Shown: positions 36,007 through 46,915, counted from the first letter of the stretch. The stretch is DNA of 64,000 bases from Chryseobacterium caseinilyticum (GCF_014837145.1 NZ_JACYFS010000004.1:186001-250000); one strand, 5' to 3'. Notes: generated by a model not told the origin, from the sequence alone. A program made the numbers and translations.

Positions 36007-36540
36007 ATGAAAAAAATATTTTTAACAATACTGATGATCTCAGCCTCTGCATTGAGTGCTCAGGTGATTATAGGTGATGCAGTCGGAACGGCACCTGCCA
36101 ACAAAAAGCAGTCTGTTTTACTGGAATTTGCAAACAGTAATGATAAGGGAATAATTCTGCCTTATGTAAGAAAACTCCCTTTAAATCCTACTCCAGGAAC
36201 TTTGGTACTGGACAGCACCGTACCCACAGCAGCGAAGGTAAAGTTATATGACGGCAACGATTGGCGTGTGCTCAGCGGAGAAAGTGATATGACTTTATCA
36301 CTCATTAATCAGCCTTTAACTGCTACTGAAGGAGATGCTAAAGCGATTATAGGAAGCGATACAAGCTCTGCCGACGGGGTTTTAGTTTTAGAATCAGATA
36401 CCAAGGCAATGATCCTTCCAACCGTAACCGATATCACAAATATTGTAAAACCAAGCCCCGGAATGATGGTTTACGTAAAGGGTTCCAAAAAATATTTGGC
36501 CATATTTGATGGTAACAAATGGGCATTTTGGATTCCATAA
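36007..36540 (+). CDS. Small exported protein made of two tail modules
   Basis: 177 residues from ATG 36007 (an in-frame TTG four codons upstream is ignored); signal peptide ends SAQ. The mature part carries two copies of a motif: KGIILPYVRKLPLNPTPGT.. with KLYDGNDWRV, and KAMILPTVTDI..PSPGMMVY with LAIFDGNKWAFW. The same motif ends the 1292-residue protein upstream. The genes are 68 nt apart and probably co-transcribed; a strong terminator follows. Likely surface or secreted partner; function unknown. Confidence 0.7.
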   Translation: MKKIFLTILMISASALSAQVIIGDAVGTAPANKKQSVLLEFANSNDKGIILPYVRKLPLNPTPGTLVLDSTVPTAAKVKLYDGNDWRVLSGESDMTLSLINQPLTATEGDAKAIIGSDTSSADGVLVLESDTKAMILPTVTDITNIVKPSPGMMVYVKGSKKYLAIFDGNKWAFWIP

Positions 36541-36563
36541 ATAAACTAATGATTTCTTAACAC

Positions 36564-36620
36564 AACCTTCGGCGTATTCGCTTTTCGGCGTGCTACAAAA
36601 TTCAACGCCGGAGGTTTTTT
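36564..36620 (+). terminator. Terminator after the surface-protein pair
   Basis: AACCTTCGGCGT and ACGCCGGAGGTT form a 12-bp stem (one G-T), with a 29-nt loop, then TTTTTT. Confidence 0.75.
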
Positions 36621-36825
36621 ACAGAATGAAATGTTTTCAAAATATTTAATTTCTAATAATGTTAAGTTATAGTCCAACTTTCGAAATCAGATGCTATCTT
36701 ATCTTAAGATTATTCAATGATTTTAATTGTGTTTTTAGTAAATTCGACAGAAAAGAACAGCGCTCATACCCATCATAAGACTATAACGAATTATTAATAT
36801 CTGTCGGATTTTTCATCTTAGGTGT

Positions 36826-36856
36826 CTTCGGCCGGTACAGCTGGCCGAAGTTTTTT
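36826..36856 (+). terminator. Second terminator-like hairpin
   Basis: CTTCGGCC / GGCCGAAG with a 9-nt loop and six T. No gene lies between this and the terminator 205 nt upstream. The region 36541-37167 otherwise contains no ORF of note. Confidence 0.7.
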
Positions 36857-37018
36857 AGAAAATTTTAATCTCAGCATTCAAAAAAATAAGCTCTGACAGC
36901 ACCAGAATTATCCTTATTATACCAAACACAATTGTAATAATAGCCAATTGGCAAGCTTTAAAATTCCGGTGAATCAGTAATTCAGACTTATATAATAATC
37001 TATGAATGTCTGGTTATG

Positions 37019-37044
37019 GGAGATCTGAAAAGGTCTCCTTTTTT
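37019..37044 (+). terminator. Third terminator-like hairpin
   Basis: GGAGATC / GGTCTCC (one T-G pair) with loop TGAAAA, followed by six T; again without an upstream gene. Confidence 0.6.
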
Positions 37045-37111
37045 ATGTTTAAATTTCAACTGAAAACTATTATTACAATGAAATCTAAGACTGTATTTTT
37101 ATAGATTAAAG

Positions 37112-37145
37112 AAAAAAAATCCCAAAGTTTTTGCTTTGGGATTTT
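37112..37145 (-). terminator. Terminator of gltA
   Basis: AATCCCAAAG / CTTTGGGATT with a 6-nt loop; on the minus strand it is followed by eight T and lies 22 nt after the gltA stop. Confidence 0.85.
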
Positions 37146-37167
37146 AAATTTATATGATAAACCAGTA

Positions 37168-38454
37168 TTATCTGTTTGTAATATCGATATAATCTCTTTT
37201 TTGAGCGCCTTGGTAAACCTGTCTTGGTCTTCCGATTGGGTCACCTTTTAATCTCATTTCTTTCCACTGAGCGATCCATCCCGGAAGTCTTCCCAATGCG
37301 AACATTACGGTAAACATTTCTGTAGGAACTCCTAATGCTCTGTAGATGATTCCTGAATAGAAATCTACGTTTGGATATAATTTTCTTTCGATGAAATAGT
37401 CGTCTTCAAGAGCTACTTTTTCCAGTTGCATTGCAATATCAAGTGCTTTATCTTCAATTCCTAAAGCAGCTAATAAGTCATCTGCAGCTTTTTTGATGAT
37501 TTTTGCTCTTGGATCGAAGTTTTTGTAAACTCTGTGACCAAAGCCCATCAAACGGAAGCTGTCGTTTTTATCTTTTGCTTTAGCAACCCATTTGTTTACA
37601 TCACCTCCATCTTTTTCAATCAATTCAAGCATTTCGATAACCGCCTGGTTTGCTCCACCGTGAAGTGGACCCCAAAGAGCAGAAATACCGGCAGAGACTG
37701 ATGCGAAAAGACCTGTGTGAGCAGAACCTACCATTCTTACAGTAGATGTAGAACAGTTTTGCTCGTGGTCAGCGTGAAGGATTAATAATTTATCTAAAGC
37801 CTCAGTTACCACAGGATTGATTTCAAACTCTTCATTTGGTAATCTGAATGCCATTTTGTAGAAGTTTTCTACATAATTTAAGCTATTATCTCCGTGGTTT
37901 AATGGTAAACCTAAAGTTTTTCTGTATGTCCACGCACAAAGGTGAGCGAATTTAGCAATAAGAAGTTCTGCAGCCAGATCCATTTCTTCTTTAGACTGTA
38001 CATTCACCGCTTTAGGGTTAAATGCCGTTAAAGCAGATGTAAGTGTAGACAGAACGCCCATTGGGTGCGCAGAACGAGGGAAAGCATCGATGATCTTTTT
38101 CATCTCCTCTGCTACGAAGTTATATTTTTTGATATTACCGTTGAAGGTATTAAACTGCTCTTCAGTCGGTAACTCACCGTGTAACAAAAGGTACATTACT
38201 TCTGTAAAGTTTGACTTTTCAGCGATTTGCTCAATAGGATAACCTCTGTAGAACAATTCTCCCTGATCACCGTCAAGATACGTGATGTCGCTAAGGGTAG
38301 CACCCGTATTTTTGTATCCTAAATCTAAGGTAATAAGACCTGTCTGGTCTCTTAATTTTGAAATATCTATTCCTCTGTCTCCGATTGTACTATCTACGAT
38401 AGGATATTCATACGAATTACCGTCGTAATTCAATATAACTTTGTTGTCTGACAT
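37168..38454 (-). CDS. gltA: Citrate synthase
   Basis: 428 residues, the length of the hexameric type II (Gram-negative) citrate synthase. Catalytic elements: HADHEQNCST with the first His, SALWGPLHGGANQAV with the second, GFGHRVYKNFDPRA and the Asp in the ALEDDYFIERKLYPNVDFY stretch region. It condenses acetyl-CoA and oxaloacetate at the entry to the TCA cycle. eno lies upstream on the same strand but a terminator separates them. Confidence 0.97.
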   Translation of the reverse strand: MSDNKVILNYDGNSYEYPIVDSTIGDRGIDISKLRDQTGLITLDLGYKNTGATLSDITYLDGDQGELFYRGYPIEQIAEKSNFTEVMYLLLHGELPTEEQFNTFNGNIKKYNFVAEEMKKIIDAFPRSAHPMGVLSTLTSALTAFNPKAVNVQSKEEMDLAAELLIAKFAHLCAWTYRKTLGLPLNHGDNSLNYVENFYKMAFRLPNEEFEINPVVTEALDKLLILHADHEQNCSTSTVRMVGSAHTGLFASVSAGISALWGPLHGGANQAVIEMLELIEKDGGDVNKWVAKAKDKNDSFRLMGFGHRVYKNFDPRAKIIKKAADDLLAALGIEDKALDIAMQLEKVALEDDYFIERKLYPNVDFYSGIIYRALGVPTEMFTVMFALGRLPGWIAQWKEMRLKGDPIGRPRQVYQGAQKRDYIDITNR

Positions 38455-38492
38455 TATTATAATATTTTATTTTAAATTTCTTAAAAATACAC

Positions 38493-38531
38493 AAAAAAAC
38501 AGCAACCAAAAAATAGTATGCTGTTTTTTTT
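38493..38531 (-). terminator. Terminator of eno
   Basis: ACAGCA / TGCTGT extended by A/T pairs on both sides; seven T follow on the minus strand. It separates eno from gltA. Confidence 0.75.
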
Positions 38532-38539
38532 AGATTTTA

Positions 38540-39844
<1,305 letters not shown>

Positions 39845-39857
39845 TTATAGTTTCAGA

Positions 39858-39865
39858 CAAATTTA
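39858..39865 (-). promoter_or_regulatory. -7 promoter element of eno
   Basis: TAAATTTG on the minus strand, 25 nt before the ATG; a -33 TTG is not evident. Confidence 0.4.
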
Positions 39866-40022
39866 CTCAAATTTTAAATCTTTGAGTTACGGGAGTGTTA
39901 TTTTATGGAGGTTTTTTGAGTTAAATTTTAGTTAATGTTAAAGATTGGAAATGAAGATTGATAGTTTGCATTCATATATTCTCATAATATATTAACTGCA
40001 AGCATCTAAAACCGATTATTTC

Positions 40023-40760
40023 TCAAAGGTCTTGCAATTCCTTTTGTTGTCTATTCAAAATTTCATTTTGATTTTCCAATATTTCATTTAATTGCTGAAT
40101 TTGAGAAGGAACTTTTTGAATGTCATATTGCAACTCATCTGATCTCAAGACTTCCGCATTCTTTTTCACAGCTTCCGCATTAGTTTTGATAGCATCAGCA
40201 GTTTTACCGAGTGCTTTTGCCTTTTGATTTTTGGCAGCTTGTATTTCTAAATCTACTATTGATTTTACTACAAGTTCAAAGCGAGCGAAGTATTGCTGTC
40301 CTTTGCAGTCATTTTCAAAATTAATGCAATGTTCTTCAAGTCTGTATAGTGCATCTCTCAACATATTTACACCAGCCGTTCTCTGTCCTAGTTCCGATAA
40401 TGCTTCAGTAATTTTTGTTGCATTTTCCACATCTATTTTAGCTCCATTTTGCAAACCTAAACCCAATTTACTAGTTACATCTGTTGTTGTCGCAATGGCT
40501 GCATCGGGTTGTACTTCACCGAGCAATTTATTAATTTTCCCATTCGAATCTATACCTAAAATAACTCCACGCCTCATTGCATCGTATGAAAAGTGATAGT
40601 TTGCTTGTTGTGGCTTTAATTCTGTAACTATACTTTTATGCGTATTGCAAGATGACAGTGCGATAAAACTACAAAATAGAATAAATACTTTAATCGTATA
40701 TTTTAAACTACATTTAAAAGAACTTATCATTCTCTTATTACATTTACTGATTTTTTTCAT
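40023..40760 (-). CDS. Coiled-coil lipoprotein of unknown function
   Basis: 245 residues. The hydrophobic stretch VFILFCSFIALSSCN ends in a lipobox (Cys39 if the first Met is used). The middle is mixed; the last 90 residues are helical with a heptad-like Gln/Glu/Asn pattern (IQQLNEILENQNEILNRQQKELQ), so a coiled coil is expected. The true start may be ten codons downstream (MISSF). No family recognised; its neighbours eno and the two-component operon suggest no function. Confidence 0.6.
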   Translation of the reverse strand: MKKISKCNKRMISSFKCSLKYTIKVFILFCSFIALSSCNTHKSIVTELKPQQANYHFSYDAMRRGVILGIDSNGKINKLLGEVQPDAAIATTTDVTSKLGLGLQNGAKIDVENATKITEALSELGQRTAGVNMLRDALYRLEEHCINFENDCKGQQYFARFELVVKSIVDLEIQAAKNQKAKALGKTADAIKTNAEAVKKNAEVLRSDELQYDIQKVPSQIQQLNEILENQNEILNRQQKELQDL

Positions 40761-40938
40761 GTTTAAATTTTAATGGTTAATGTTTTTTACGAATAAAAAT
40801 AACTACGTGACGAAACAGTCTTTTGCTTAGACAGTTTTTCGTGGAATTAATTGAAATTTTCATTGTATCAGTTTTTAAAGTTTCACATACAAGTATTACT
40901 AATGTAACCTTTAGAATAGAATCAACAAAAATGGAATC

Positions 40939-41733
40939 TTAAAGTACTATACTAAAAAACAAATGCGTTCCATTCTCGGTAGTCACTTCGCAATGCCCAT
41001 TTTGTTCCTGCATCCTGCGTTTCATATTTCGAAGACCATTGCCTTCAGAATTTGTTTCATTCAGTCCGATGCCGTTGTCGGAAATTTTCATCATAAATTC
41101 GTTGTTTTTTTGGATAAACGATAATTTTAGTTCATTGGACTGACTGTGCTTGTAAGCATTGTTCAGAGATTCTTTCAGGCAGAGAAATAAATTTCTTCTT
41201 TGCTCTGTCGTAATTATAGTTTCAGAAACGATACCTTCAACTTCTATAATGAGTTCGATATTTGTTTTTTTAAGAAAATTAAATGCATACATCTTTGCAT
41301 AGTCTACAAAACTGCCAAGTGTGTCATTTCCGGAGTTCAGACTCCAAAGCATTTCCCGCATGGAGAGATTCATTTCCTCAGATGTTTTTAAAAGCTCATT
41401 GATATCGCTGATTAAATCACCGTCATCTGCTTTTTGTTTCAAAAATTCTGCCTGAAGTTTTAAGGCTGAAATTCCTGCTCCGAGGTCGTCGTGCATATCG
41501 TGGGAAATACGTTCACGTTCCCGTTCTATGAGCTTTTGTTTTTCTAATTCTTTTTGGAGAAGCTGGTTTTGGTGTTCGGATTCTTTGAGTTGGTTTTCTT
41601 TCAATGATATTAGTTGTTTCCTTTTGTAGTTTACTACAGTAAACAGCACGAATAAAAGTAATAACATTACAAGCATCACAGCTGAAATGTACAAGGTCAT
41701 TACTGATTTATCGAGATATAGTATTGCAATCAT
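40939..41733 (-). CDS. Sensor histidine kinase (HisKA_3 type)
   Basis: 264 residues: one transmembrane helix (about 12-34), a coiled coil, the dimerisation box ISHDMHDDLGAG with phospho-acceptor His81, and an HATPase domain (NNAYKHS, ISDNGIGLN, NGLRNMKRRM). It has no sensor domain of its own; signal input may come through the membrane protein encoded just upstream (4-nt overlap). Its partner should be the NarL-type regulator that begins this operon. Confidence 0.9.
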   Translation of the reverse strand: MIAILYLDKSVMTLYISAVMLVMLLLLFVLFTVVNYKRKQLISLKENQLKESEHQNQLLQKELEKQKLIERERERISHDMHDDLGAGISALKLQAEFLKQKADDGDLISDINELLKTSEEMNLSMREMLWSLNSGNDTLGSFVDYAKMYAFNFLKKTNIELIIEVEGIVSETIITTEQRRNLFLCLKESLNNAYKHSQSNELKLSFIQKNNEFMMKISDNGIGLNETNSEGNGLRNMKRRMQEQNGHCEVTTENGTHLFFSIVL

Positions 41734-42359
41734 TTCTTTTTGTAGAGAAGTAATAGTTTAAAAAAAATCGCATAAGTCACAATATTAACACTTGCAAAAA
41801 AAATTCGGAGACTCTGCATAAAATCTTTATCCTGATACTGAAAGTAAAAGCGTGGTATTGTTCTAAAGAGGTACATCAAACTCCACAGCAACATCCCGAC
41901 ACCGAACCAGAAATAAGGTATATCCCATATTTTCTTTTTAGAGTACGCCGCATTTTGTACTATTAAATAAAAACCAAATAAACAGACTATGATAACATAA
42001 AAACAACTGACAATACCACAAAAATCACTATATTGAGACAAACTGTAGTTGTTAAATATTAGAATCAGAACAATGGAAGTTATACCATAAAATAAAAGCA
42101 ACTTATTTTTCTTGAAGTGAGATTGAAAAAAGTAGTAAATATAAATCACATTAAGCAAATCTAACAAGAAATAAAGACCTGTGAGATTATCTTCATTAAT
42201 AATATCAGATAAATACACAATGCACTCAATCCCAAAAATAATCACAAAGTTTAAATATAAATAATTGTTTTTTACACCAAGACCTTTTTTAGCCAATGAA
42301 ATGATGACTAATGAAAACAGAATTGCATAATACAAATGATTCAGTAAATCTAAGGCCAT
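41730..42359 (-). CDS. Polytopic membrane protein of the two-component operon
   Basis: 209 residues, about six or seven hydrophobic helices (starting near LLNHLYYAILFSLVIISLA, ending NIVTYAIFFKLLLLY). No catalytic motif. It overlaps both neighbours (10 nt with the 231-residue gene, 4 nt with the kinase gene), so equal expression is likely. The kinase lacks a sensor region, and this protein may serve as its sensing half. Inference from context only. Confidence 0.65.
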   Translation of the reverse strand: MALDLLNHLYYAILFSLVIISLAKKGLGVKNNYLYLNFVIIFGIECIVYLSDIINEDNLTGLYFLLDLLNVIYIYYFFQSHFKKNKLLLFYGITSIVLILIFNNYSLSQYSDFCGIVSCFYVIIVCLFGFYLIVQNAAYSKKKIWDIPYFWFGVGMLLWSLMYLFRTIPRFYFQYQDKDFMQSLRIFFASVNIVTYAIFFKLLLLYKKK

Positions 42360-43045
42360 TGTTTTCCACGGTTAAAAGGCTCTATTTTACCTGAGATCAC
42401 TGCGTGAGTTGCAGTGCTAAGTTTACCATTGGATAATATAAAAAACATCATAATATTATTGGGATTTTTTTTAATTATATTAACTGCATCAGAAATTATA
42501 TCCTTACTATGCCATGTGGCAGATATTTTTTGATCATTTATAAATTTATGATAATCAGTATGAAATTGAGTAACATTAGATATAAATTGGTCTGCTCCAC
42601 GATTCTGTAAAATTGAGTTTTCTACCATGTAAAAAATATCGTTAGTGTTTCGATCTAATTCATCCGTTAAATTATCTTGATTAGTAAATCTAAATCCTAA
42701 ACTTACAGACGTATTATTTAGTAAAAGAAAATAAGTATATACAAACTTTAGATTTGTTGCTTTTTTAAAAGCATCTATAAAACTTTTAACATTTATATCA
42801 ATTTCACCATCAAGATTTGATCCTCGAAATTTCTTTAAAAATTCTTCCCTACCATCTTCAATTTCTTTTGGAGGTGCAGGTTCAAAGCTTGGATCATAAA
42901 GTAGTTCCACGTAATCTTCAAAATCAGTCTTTATCATACTCAATGAAAGATTGTCTCTATTTTGGATATATACTTCTCTCAGCTTTGAAATTTCATCCAG
43001 CATTAGATGACTGAACTCCTCTTGTGAGTAAACTTTTTTTCCCAT
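42350..43045 (-). CDS. Soluble protein of unknown function in the two-component operon
   Basis: 231 residues, acidic, no signal peptide or membrane helix. Recognisable family: none. Segments such as KATNLKFVYTYFLLLNNTSVSLGFRF and IMMFFILSNGKLSTATH are hydrophobic core-like. It begins 4 nt after the regulator gene and overlaps the membrane-protein gene. Base composition is a little AT-richer than the flanking regulator and kinase genes. Confidence 0.6.
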   Translation of the reverse strand: MGKKVYSQEEFSHLMLDEISKLREVYIQNRDNLSLSMIKTDFEDYVELLYDPSFEPAPPKEIEDGREEFLKKFRGSNLDGEIDINVKSFIDAFKKATNLKFVYTYFLLLNNTSVSLGFRFTNQDNLTDELDRNTNDIFYMVENSILQNRGADQFISNVTQFHTDYHKFINDQKISATWHSKDIISDAVNIIKKNPNNIMMFFILSNGKLSTATHAVISGKIEPFNRGKQWP

Positions 43046-43049
43046 AATC

Positions 43050-43682
43050 TTAGTTTTTAAAATAGTTAAATTTATTAATTGCCTCCACTTTGTTGTTTAC
43101 ATGGAGTTTTCTGTAAATATTTCCGACGTGCTTTTTCACCGTGTCGATGCTGATGAAAATCTTGTCGGCTATCTCTTTGTATAAAAGGCCAGCTGAAAGC
43201 AGTTCGACAATTTCAGTTTCGCGTTTTGTGAGTTCTTCGCAATCGTTTTGATCAGTGTTTTTTCTTTCAAAATGACTCAGGACTTTTCGGGCAATTGAAA
43301 AACTCATTGGTGCGCCGCCACTGTAGACATCGCGAATGGAGGAAAGTATTTTATCCATGCTTTCGCCTTTTACGAGATAGCCTGTAGCTCCCGCTTTCAG
43401 AGAATTGAAGACTTTATCATCGTCTTCAAAGCTGGTACACATTATGAACTGTGTTTTGGGAAGGTCTTTTTTAATTTTTGAGATGACGTCGATGCCGAGC
43501 ATGTCCTGAAGCTGAATGTCCATCATCACTACGTCTGGACTGTATGATGAGAGATCATCCAAAGCGTTTTTACCATTGAAAAACTGGGCAACCACTTTCA
43601 TGTCATCCTGATAATCGATTACCTTCTTCAACGCATTGTTGTAGTTTTTCTCGTCTTCTACTATGGCTATGGAAATACTCAT
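43050..43682 (-). CDS. NarL/LuxR-type response regulator
   Basis: 210 residues from the ATG at 43682. Receiver domain with acidic pocket (VEDE), phospho-acceptor Asp55 (VVMMDIQL) and conserved Lys in YLVKGE; C-terminal LuxR HTH (LTKRETEIVELLSAGLLYKEIADKI, then FISIDTVKKHVGNIYRKL). First gene of a four-gene operon with an unknown soluble protein, a membrane protein and the kinase. Confidence 0.92.
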   Translation of the reverse strand: MSISIAIVEDEKNYNNALKKVIDYQDDMKVVAQFFNGKNALDDLSSYSPDVVMMDIQLQDMLGIDVISKIKKDLPKTQFIMCTSFEDDDKVFNSLKAGATGYLVKGESMDKILSSIRDVYSGGAPMSFSIARKVLSHFERKNTDQNDCEELTKRETEIVELLSAGLLYKEIADKIFISIDTVKKHVGNIYRKLHVNNKVEAINKFNYFKN

Positions 43683-43859
43683 GCTGCTAATATTTAAAGA
43701 CAAATTTCGACAGAATCCGAAACAGGGGCAATTACACTTTCGGGTAATTTTAAAGTTTTGAGTTTCCGTGGAATGGTTTAGTTTTTGTTTCTTAAATTTA
43801 GTTAAAATTTAAACACAAAAAAGAGAATTAACAGAAATTTTTTAATTAAATAATATACT

Positions 43860-44276
43860 ATGAAAAATATAGCTTTCGCAATCATTATTTTCTCAGCATT
43901 ATTAGGCAGTTGCGGTAAAGAAGGAAATAAAAATGTTTTAAAAACTGACGGCGACGGAACTGTTCTGGCTGATAACGGAAAAGTAGATGAAAATGTTTCA
44001 TACAATACCGATGTAAACGGTAAAAAGATGATCAGAACCAATTATCTGTATAAAGCAACCGACGGCTCTCAGGTAATAGTTACTTTTGATTATGACCCGG
44101 GAACAAGTGATGTGGAAATAAGCAGCAACGGCAAGACTTTCAAACTTGACAAAATACAATCAGACGGAAAGGTTACCACTTATGAAAAGGGCGATATGAA
44201 AGCCACTGTAAAAGGAGACAGTCTGATTCTGCATCAGGGAAGCAATGTTATTGAACTTGTGAAAGGTAAAATATAA
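43860..44276 (+). CDS. Small lipoprotein of unknown function
   Basis: 138 residues; signal peptide with lipobox LLGSC (Cys18). The mature part is beta-rich (SQVIVTFDYDPGTSDVEIS, TTYEKGDMKATVKGDSLIL), reminiscent of MliC-like lysozyme-inhibitor lipoproteins but without a firm match. It is convergent with the ribosomal operon and shares a bidirectional terminator with it. Confidence 0.7.
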   Translation: MKNIAFAIIIFSALLGSCGKEGNKNVLKTDGDGTVLADNGKVDENVSYNTDVNGKKMIRTNYLYKATDGSQVIVTFDYDPGTSDVEISSNGKTFKLDKIQSDGKVTTYEKGDMKATVKGDSLILHQGSNVIELVKGKI

Positions 44277-44281
44277 AGCAT

Positions 44282-44316
44282 AAAAAAACCGCTCAGAAAT
44301 CTGAACGGTTTTTTTT
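44282..44316. terminator. Bidirectional terminator between lipoprotein gene and rplQ
   Basis: AACCG-C-TCAGA / TCTGA-A-CGGTT hairpin with one mismatch, seven A before and eight T after; ends the 28-gene ribosomal cluster from the other side. Confidence 0.85.
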
Positions 44317-44331
44317 ATATCTGTAAGAATA

Positions 44332-44850
44332 TTATTCTCCAGCTTTCTCTTCAGTAGAATCTGTTGATTCAGCCTTTGGCTCTTCAACTTTTTCTTCTGC
44401 TACAGGAGCAGCCTCAACAGCTACCTTTGCAGTAGTAGATCTTCTACTTCTTCTTGTCGTCTTTTTCTCCTCAGCATTAGGATTGTAAAGTTCGTTGAAA
44501 TCAACAAGCTCGATAAGAGCCATGTCAGCAGCATCACCTTTTCTGAAACCAGTTTTGATGATTCTTGTGTAACCTCCGTTTCTTTCTGCGATTTTAGGAG
44601 CTACTGATCTGAAAAGTTCAGTAACAGCCTCTTTACTTTGAAGATATGAAAAAACAATTCTTCTATTGTGTGTAGTATCTTCTTTTGCCTTTGTTAAAAG
44701 AGGCTCAACATATACTCTTAAAGCTTTCGCTTTAGCTACAGTAGTGTTGATTCTCTTATGCTCAATTAGAGAACAAGCCATATTAGAAAGTAAAGCGCTT
44801 CTGTGTGAAGACGTTCTTCCTAAGTGATTGAATTTTTTACCGTGTCTCAT
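44332..44850 (-). CDS. rplQ: 50S ribosomal protein L17
   Basis: 172 residues. The L17 core ([52 protein letters not shown]) is followed by a Bacteroidetes-type acidic extension of about 50 residues rich in Ala and Glu. L17 lies near the exit tunnel. Last gene of the cluster, 6 nt after rpoA. Confidence 0.98.
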   Translation of the reverse strand: MRHGKKFNHLGRTSSHRSALLSNMACSLIEHKRINTTVAKAKALRVYVEPLLTKAKEDTTHNRRIVFSYLQSKEAVTELFRSVAPKIAERNGGYTRIIKTGFRKGDAADMALIELVDFNELYNPNAEEKKTTRRSRRSTTAKVAVEAAPVAEEKVEEPKAESTDSTEEKAGE

Positions 44851-44856
44851 TATTAT

Positions 44857-45852
44857 TTAATTATCAGCGTCTAATTTATATTTTGCAACGTCAAAACCGA
44901 AGTTAAGACCTTTTGAATGCACCAATTCTTCTAGTTCTGTCAAAGATTTTTTACCAAAATTTCTGAATTTCATCAAATCAGACTTACTGTAAGAAACCAA
45001 TTCTCCAAGAGTTTCTACTTCAGCTGCTTTCAGACAGTTTAGGGCTCTTACAGAAAGATCCATATCTGCTAATTTAGACTTAAGTAACTGTCTTGTGTGA
45101 AGCGTTTCTTCATCGTATTGGATAGATGCTTTCACAGCTTCAGTCTCCAGAGTGATTCTCTCATCAGAGAACAACATGAAGTGATAAATTAATATCTTAG
45201 AAGCTTCAGTTAAAGCATTCTGAGGGCTGATAGAGCCATCAGTTTCTATATCTAATACAAGTTTTTCGTAGTCTGTTTTTTGCTCTACACGGTAATTTTC
45301 AATACTATACTGTACTTTCTTGATAGGTGTAAAGATTGAATCAATAGCAATGGTACCGATTGGTGCATTGTTTGATTTGTTTTGCTCTGAAGGAACATAA
45401 CCTCTACCTTTATCAACATTGATAGTAATTTCGAAAGAAACATCAGAATTAAGGTTACAGATTACCAATTCCGGGTTTAAAACCTCGAAACCAGTCATTG
45501 ATTTACCTAAATCTCCTGCTGTAATAACCGTTTGCCCCGAAACTTTAGCAACTACCTGCTCATTAGCCTGGTTTTCTGCTGAAGCTTTCAATCTCACCTG
45601 TTTAAGGTTAAGAATAATTTCGGTAACATCTTCGATTACTCCCGGAATAGTTGAAAATTCGTGCTCTACACCTTCTATTTTGATAGATGAAATAGCGTAT
45701 CCTTCCAGAGAAGAAAGCAACACTCTTCTCAAAGCATTACCGATTGTAAGCCCGAAACCTGGTTCTAAAGGACGAAATTCGAATTGACCTTTAAATTCAT
45801 CAGAGTTAAGTAGGATTACTTTATCGGGTTTTATGAATTGTAAAATTGCCAT
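44857..45852 (-). CDS. rpoA: DNA-directed RNA polymerase alpha subunit
   Basis: 331 residues with the N-terminal assembly domain ([25 protein letters not shown]) and the C-terminal DNA- and factor-binding domain ([34 protein letters not shown]). Position between rpsD and rplQ is the classic alpha-operon order. Confidence 0.98.
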   Translation of the reverse strand: MAILQFIKPDKVILLNSDEFKGQFEFRPLEPGFGLTIGNALRRVLLSSLEGYAISSIKIEGVEHEFSTIPGVIEDVTEIILNLKQVRLKASAENQANEQVVAKVSGQTVITAGDLGKSMTGFEVLNPELVICNLNSDVSFEITINVDKGRGYVPSEQNKSNNAPIGTIAIDSIFTPIKKVQYSIENYRVEQKTDYEKLVLDIETDGSISPQNALTEASKILIYHFMLFSDERITLETEAVKASIQYDEETLHTRQLLKSKLADMDLSVRALNCLKAAEVETLGELVSYSKSDLMKFRNFGKKSLTELEELVHSKGLNFGFDVAKYKLDADN

Positions 45853-45885
45853 ATTGTTGGGTTGAGCAAAAATTTGATTAAAAAA

Positions 45886-46494
45886 TTATTTAGAGTAAAG
45901 TTCGACGATAAGCTGTTCCTTGATGTCTTCCGGAATCTGGATTCTTTCAGGAGCAGTGATGAAGGTACCTTCTTTCTTCTCATCGTTGAATTGTAACCAC
46001 TCGTAGTTTGATTTAGCTGCCAAAGCGTCAGCTACAACTTCAAGAGATTTAGATTTTTCTCTAATAGCGATTACATCACCAGCTTTCACCAAATAAGATG
46101 GAATGTTCAGGATTTCACCATTCACAGTTACGTGTCTGTGTGAAGTCAACTGTCTAGCTCCTGATCTTGTTTTAGCAAAACCTAATCTGTAAACAACGTT
46201 ATCAAGTCTTGATTCGCAAAGCTGCAACAGAACTTCACCTGTAACACCTTTACTTCTGTGTGCTTTTTCGAAAAGGTTAGCAAACTGTCTTTCTAAAATA
46301 CCGTAAGTATATTTAGCTTTTTGCTTTTCCATTAACTGAACAGCATATTCAGATTTCTTTGCTCCTCTTCTTTTGTTAGGACCGTGTTGTCCTGGCGGTT
46401 GGTTTTTTCTTTTCTCGAAGTTTTTATCATCTCCGTAGATTGCAGCACCAAACTTTCTAGCAATCTTAGTTTTAGGTCCAATATATCTTGCCAT
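45886..46494 (-). CDS. rpsD: 30S ribosomal protein S4
   Basis: 202 residues. Begins [15 protein letters not shown] and contains the S4 RNA-binding domain ([33 protein letters not shown]). S4 nucleates 16S assembly and, in E. coli, represses the alpha operon. The N-terminal zinc-binding Cys of some S4 proteins is absent. Confidence 0.98.
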   Translation of the reverse strand: MARYIGPKTKIARKFGAAIYGDDKNFEKRKNQPPGQHGPNKRRGAKKSEYAVQLMEKQKAKYTYGILERQFANLFEKAHRSKGVTGEVLLQLCESRLDNVVYRLGFAKTRSGARQLTSHRHVTVNGEILNIPSYLVKAGDVIAIREKSKSLEVVADALAAKSNYEWLQFNDEKKEGTFITAPERIQIPEDIKEQLIVELYSK

Positions 46495-46513
46495 AATGGG
46501 TAAATTCTAAAAA

Positions 46514-46903
46514 TTAAACTCTTCTTCTTTTTGGTGGTCTGCATCCGTTGTGTGGCATAGGCGTCACATCAACGATTTCGCTTACTTCAATTCCTGAATT
46601 GTGAATAGATCTGATAGCAGATTCTCTACCTGCACCAGGACCTTTCACAAACACCTTTACTCTTCTTAAACCAGCTTCGTGAGCTACAGCAGAGCAATTT
46701 TCAGCTGCCATTTGAGCAGCAAAAGGAGTATTCTTTTTAGAACCTCTGAAACCCATTTTACCGGCAGAAGCCCAAGAGATCACCTCTCCGTTTTTATTTG
46801 TTAAAGAAATGATGATGTTATTGAAAGACGCCTGAATGTGCGCTTCACCAATAGCCTCAACTTTTACTTTTCTTTTTTTAACTACTTTAGTTTGTTTTGC
46901 CAT
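46514..46903 (-). CDS. rpsK: 30S ribosomal protein S11
   Basis: 129 residues. [20 protein letters not shown] and the C-terminal signature [18 protein letters not shown] are diagnostic. Platform protein near the mRNA exit and the anti-Shine-Dalgarno region. Twelve nt downstream of rpsM. Confidence 0.98.
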   Translation of the reverse strand: MAKQTKVVKKRKVKVEAIGEAHIQASFNNIIISLTNKNGEVISWASAGKMGFRGSKKNTPFAAQMAAENCSAVAHEAGLRRVKVFVKGPGAGRESAIRSIHNSGIEVSEIVDVTPMPHNGCRPPKRRRV

Positions 46904-46915
46904 AATTCCTAACGA

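Noticed and set aside
40820-40860. Imperfect inverted repeat after the kinase gene as a terminator
   Set aside because: The arms around ACAGTCT/AGACAGT have mismatches and no proper T run on the minus strand; support is too weak.
45419-45787. Plus-strand 122-codon frame within rpoA
   Set aside because: Antisense shadow of a conserved gene with no recognisable protein features.
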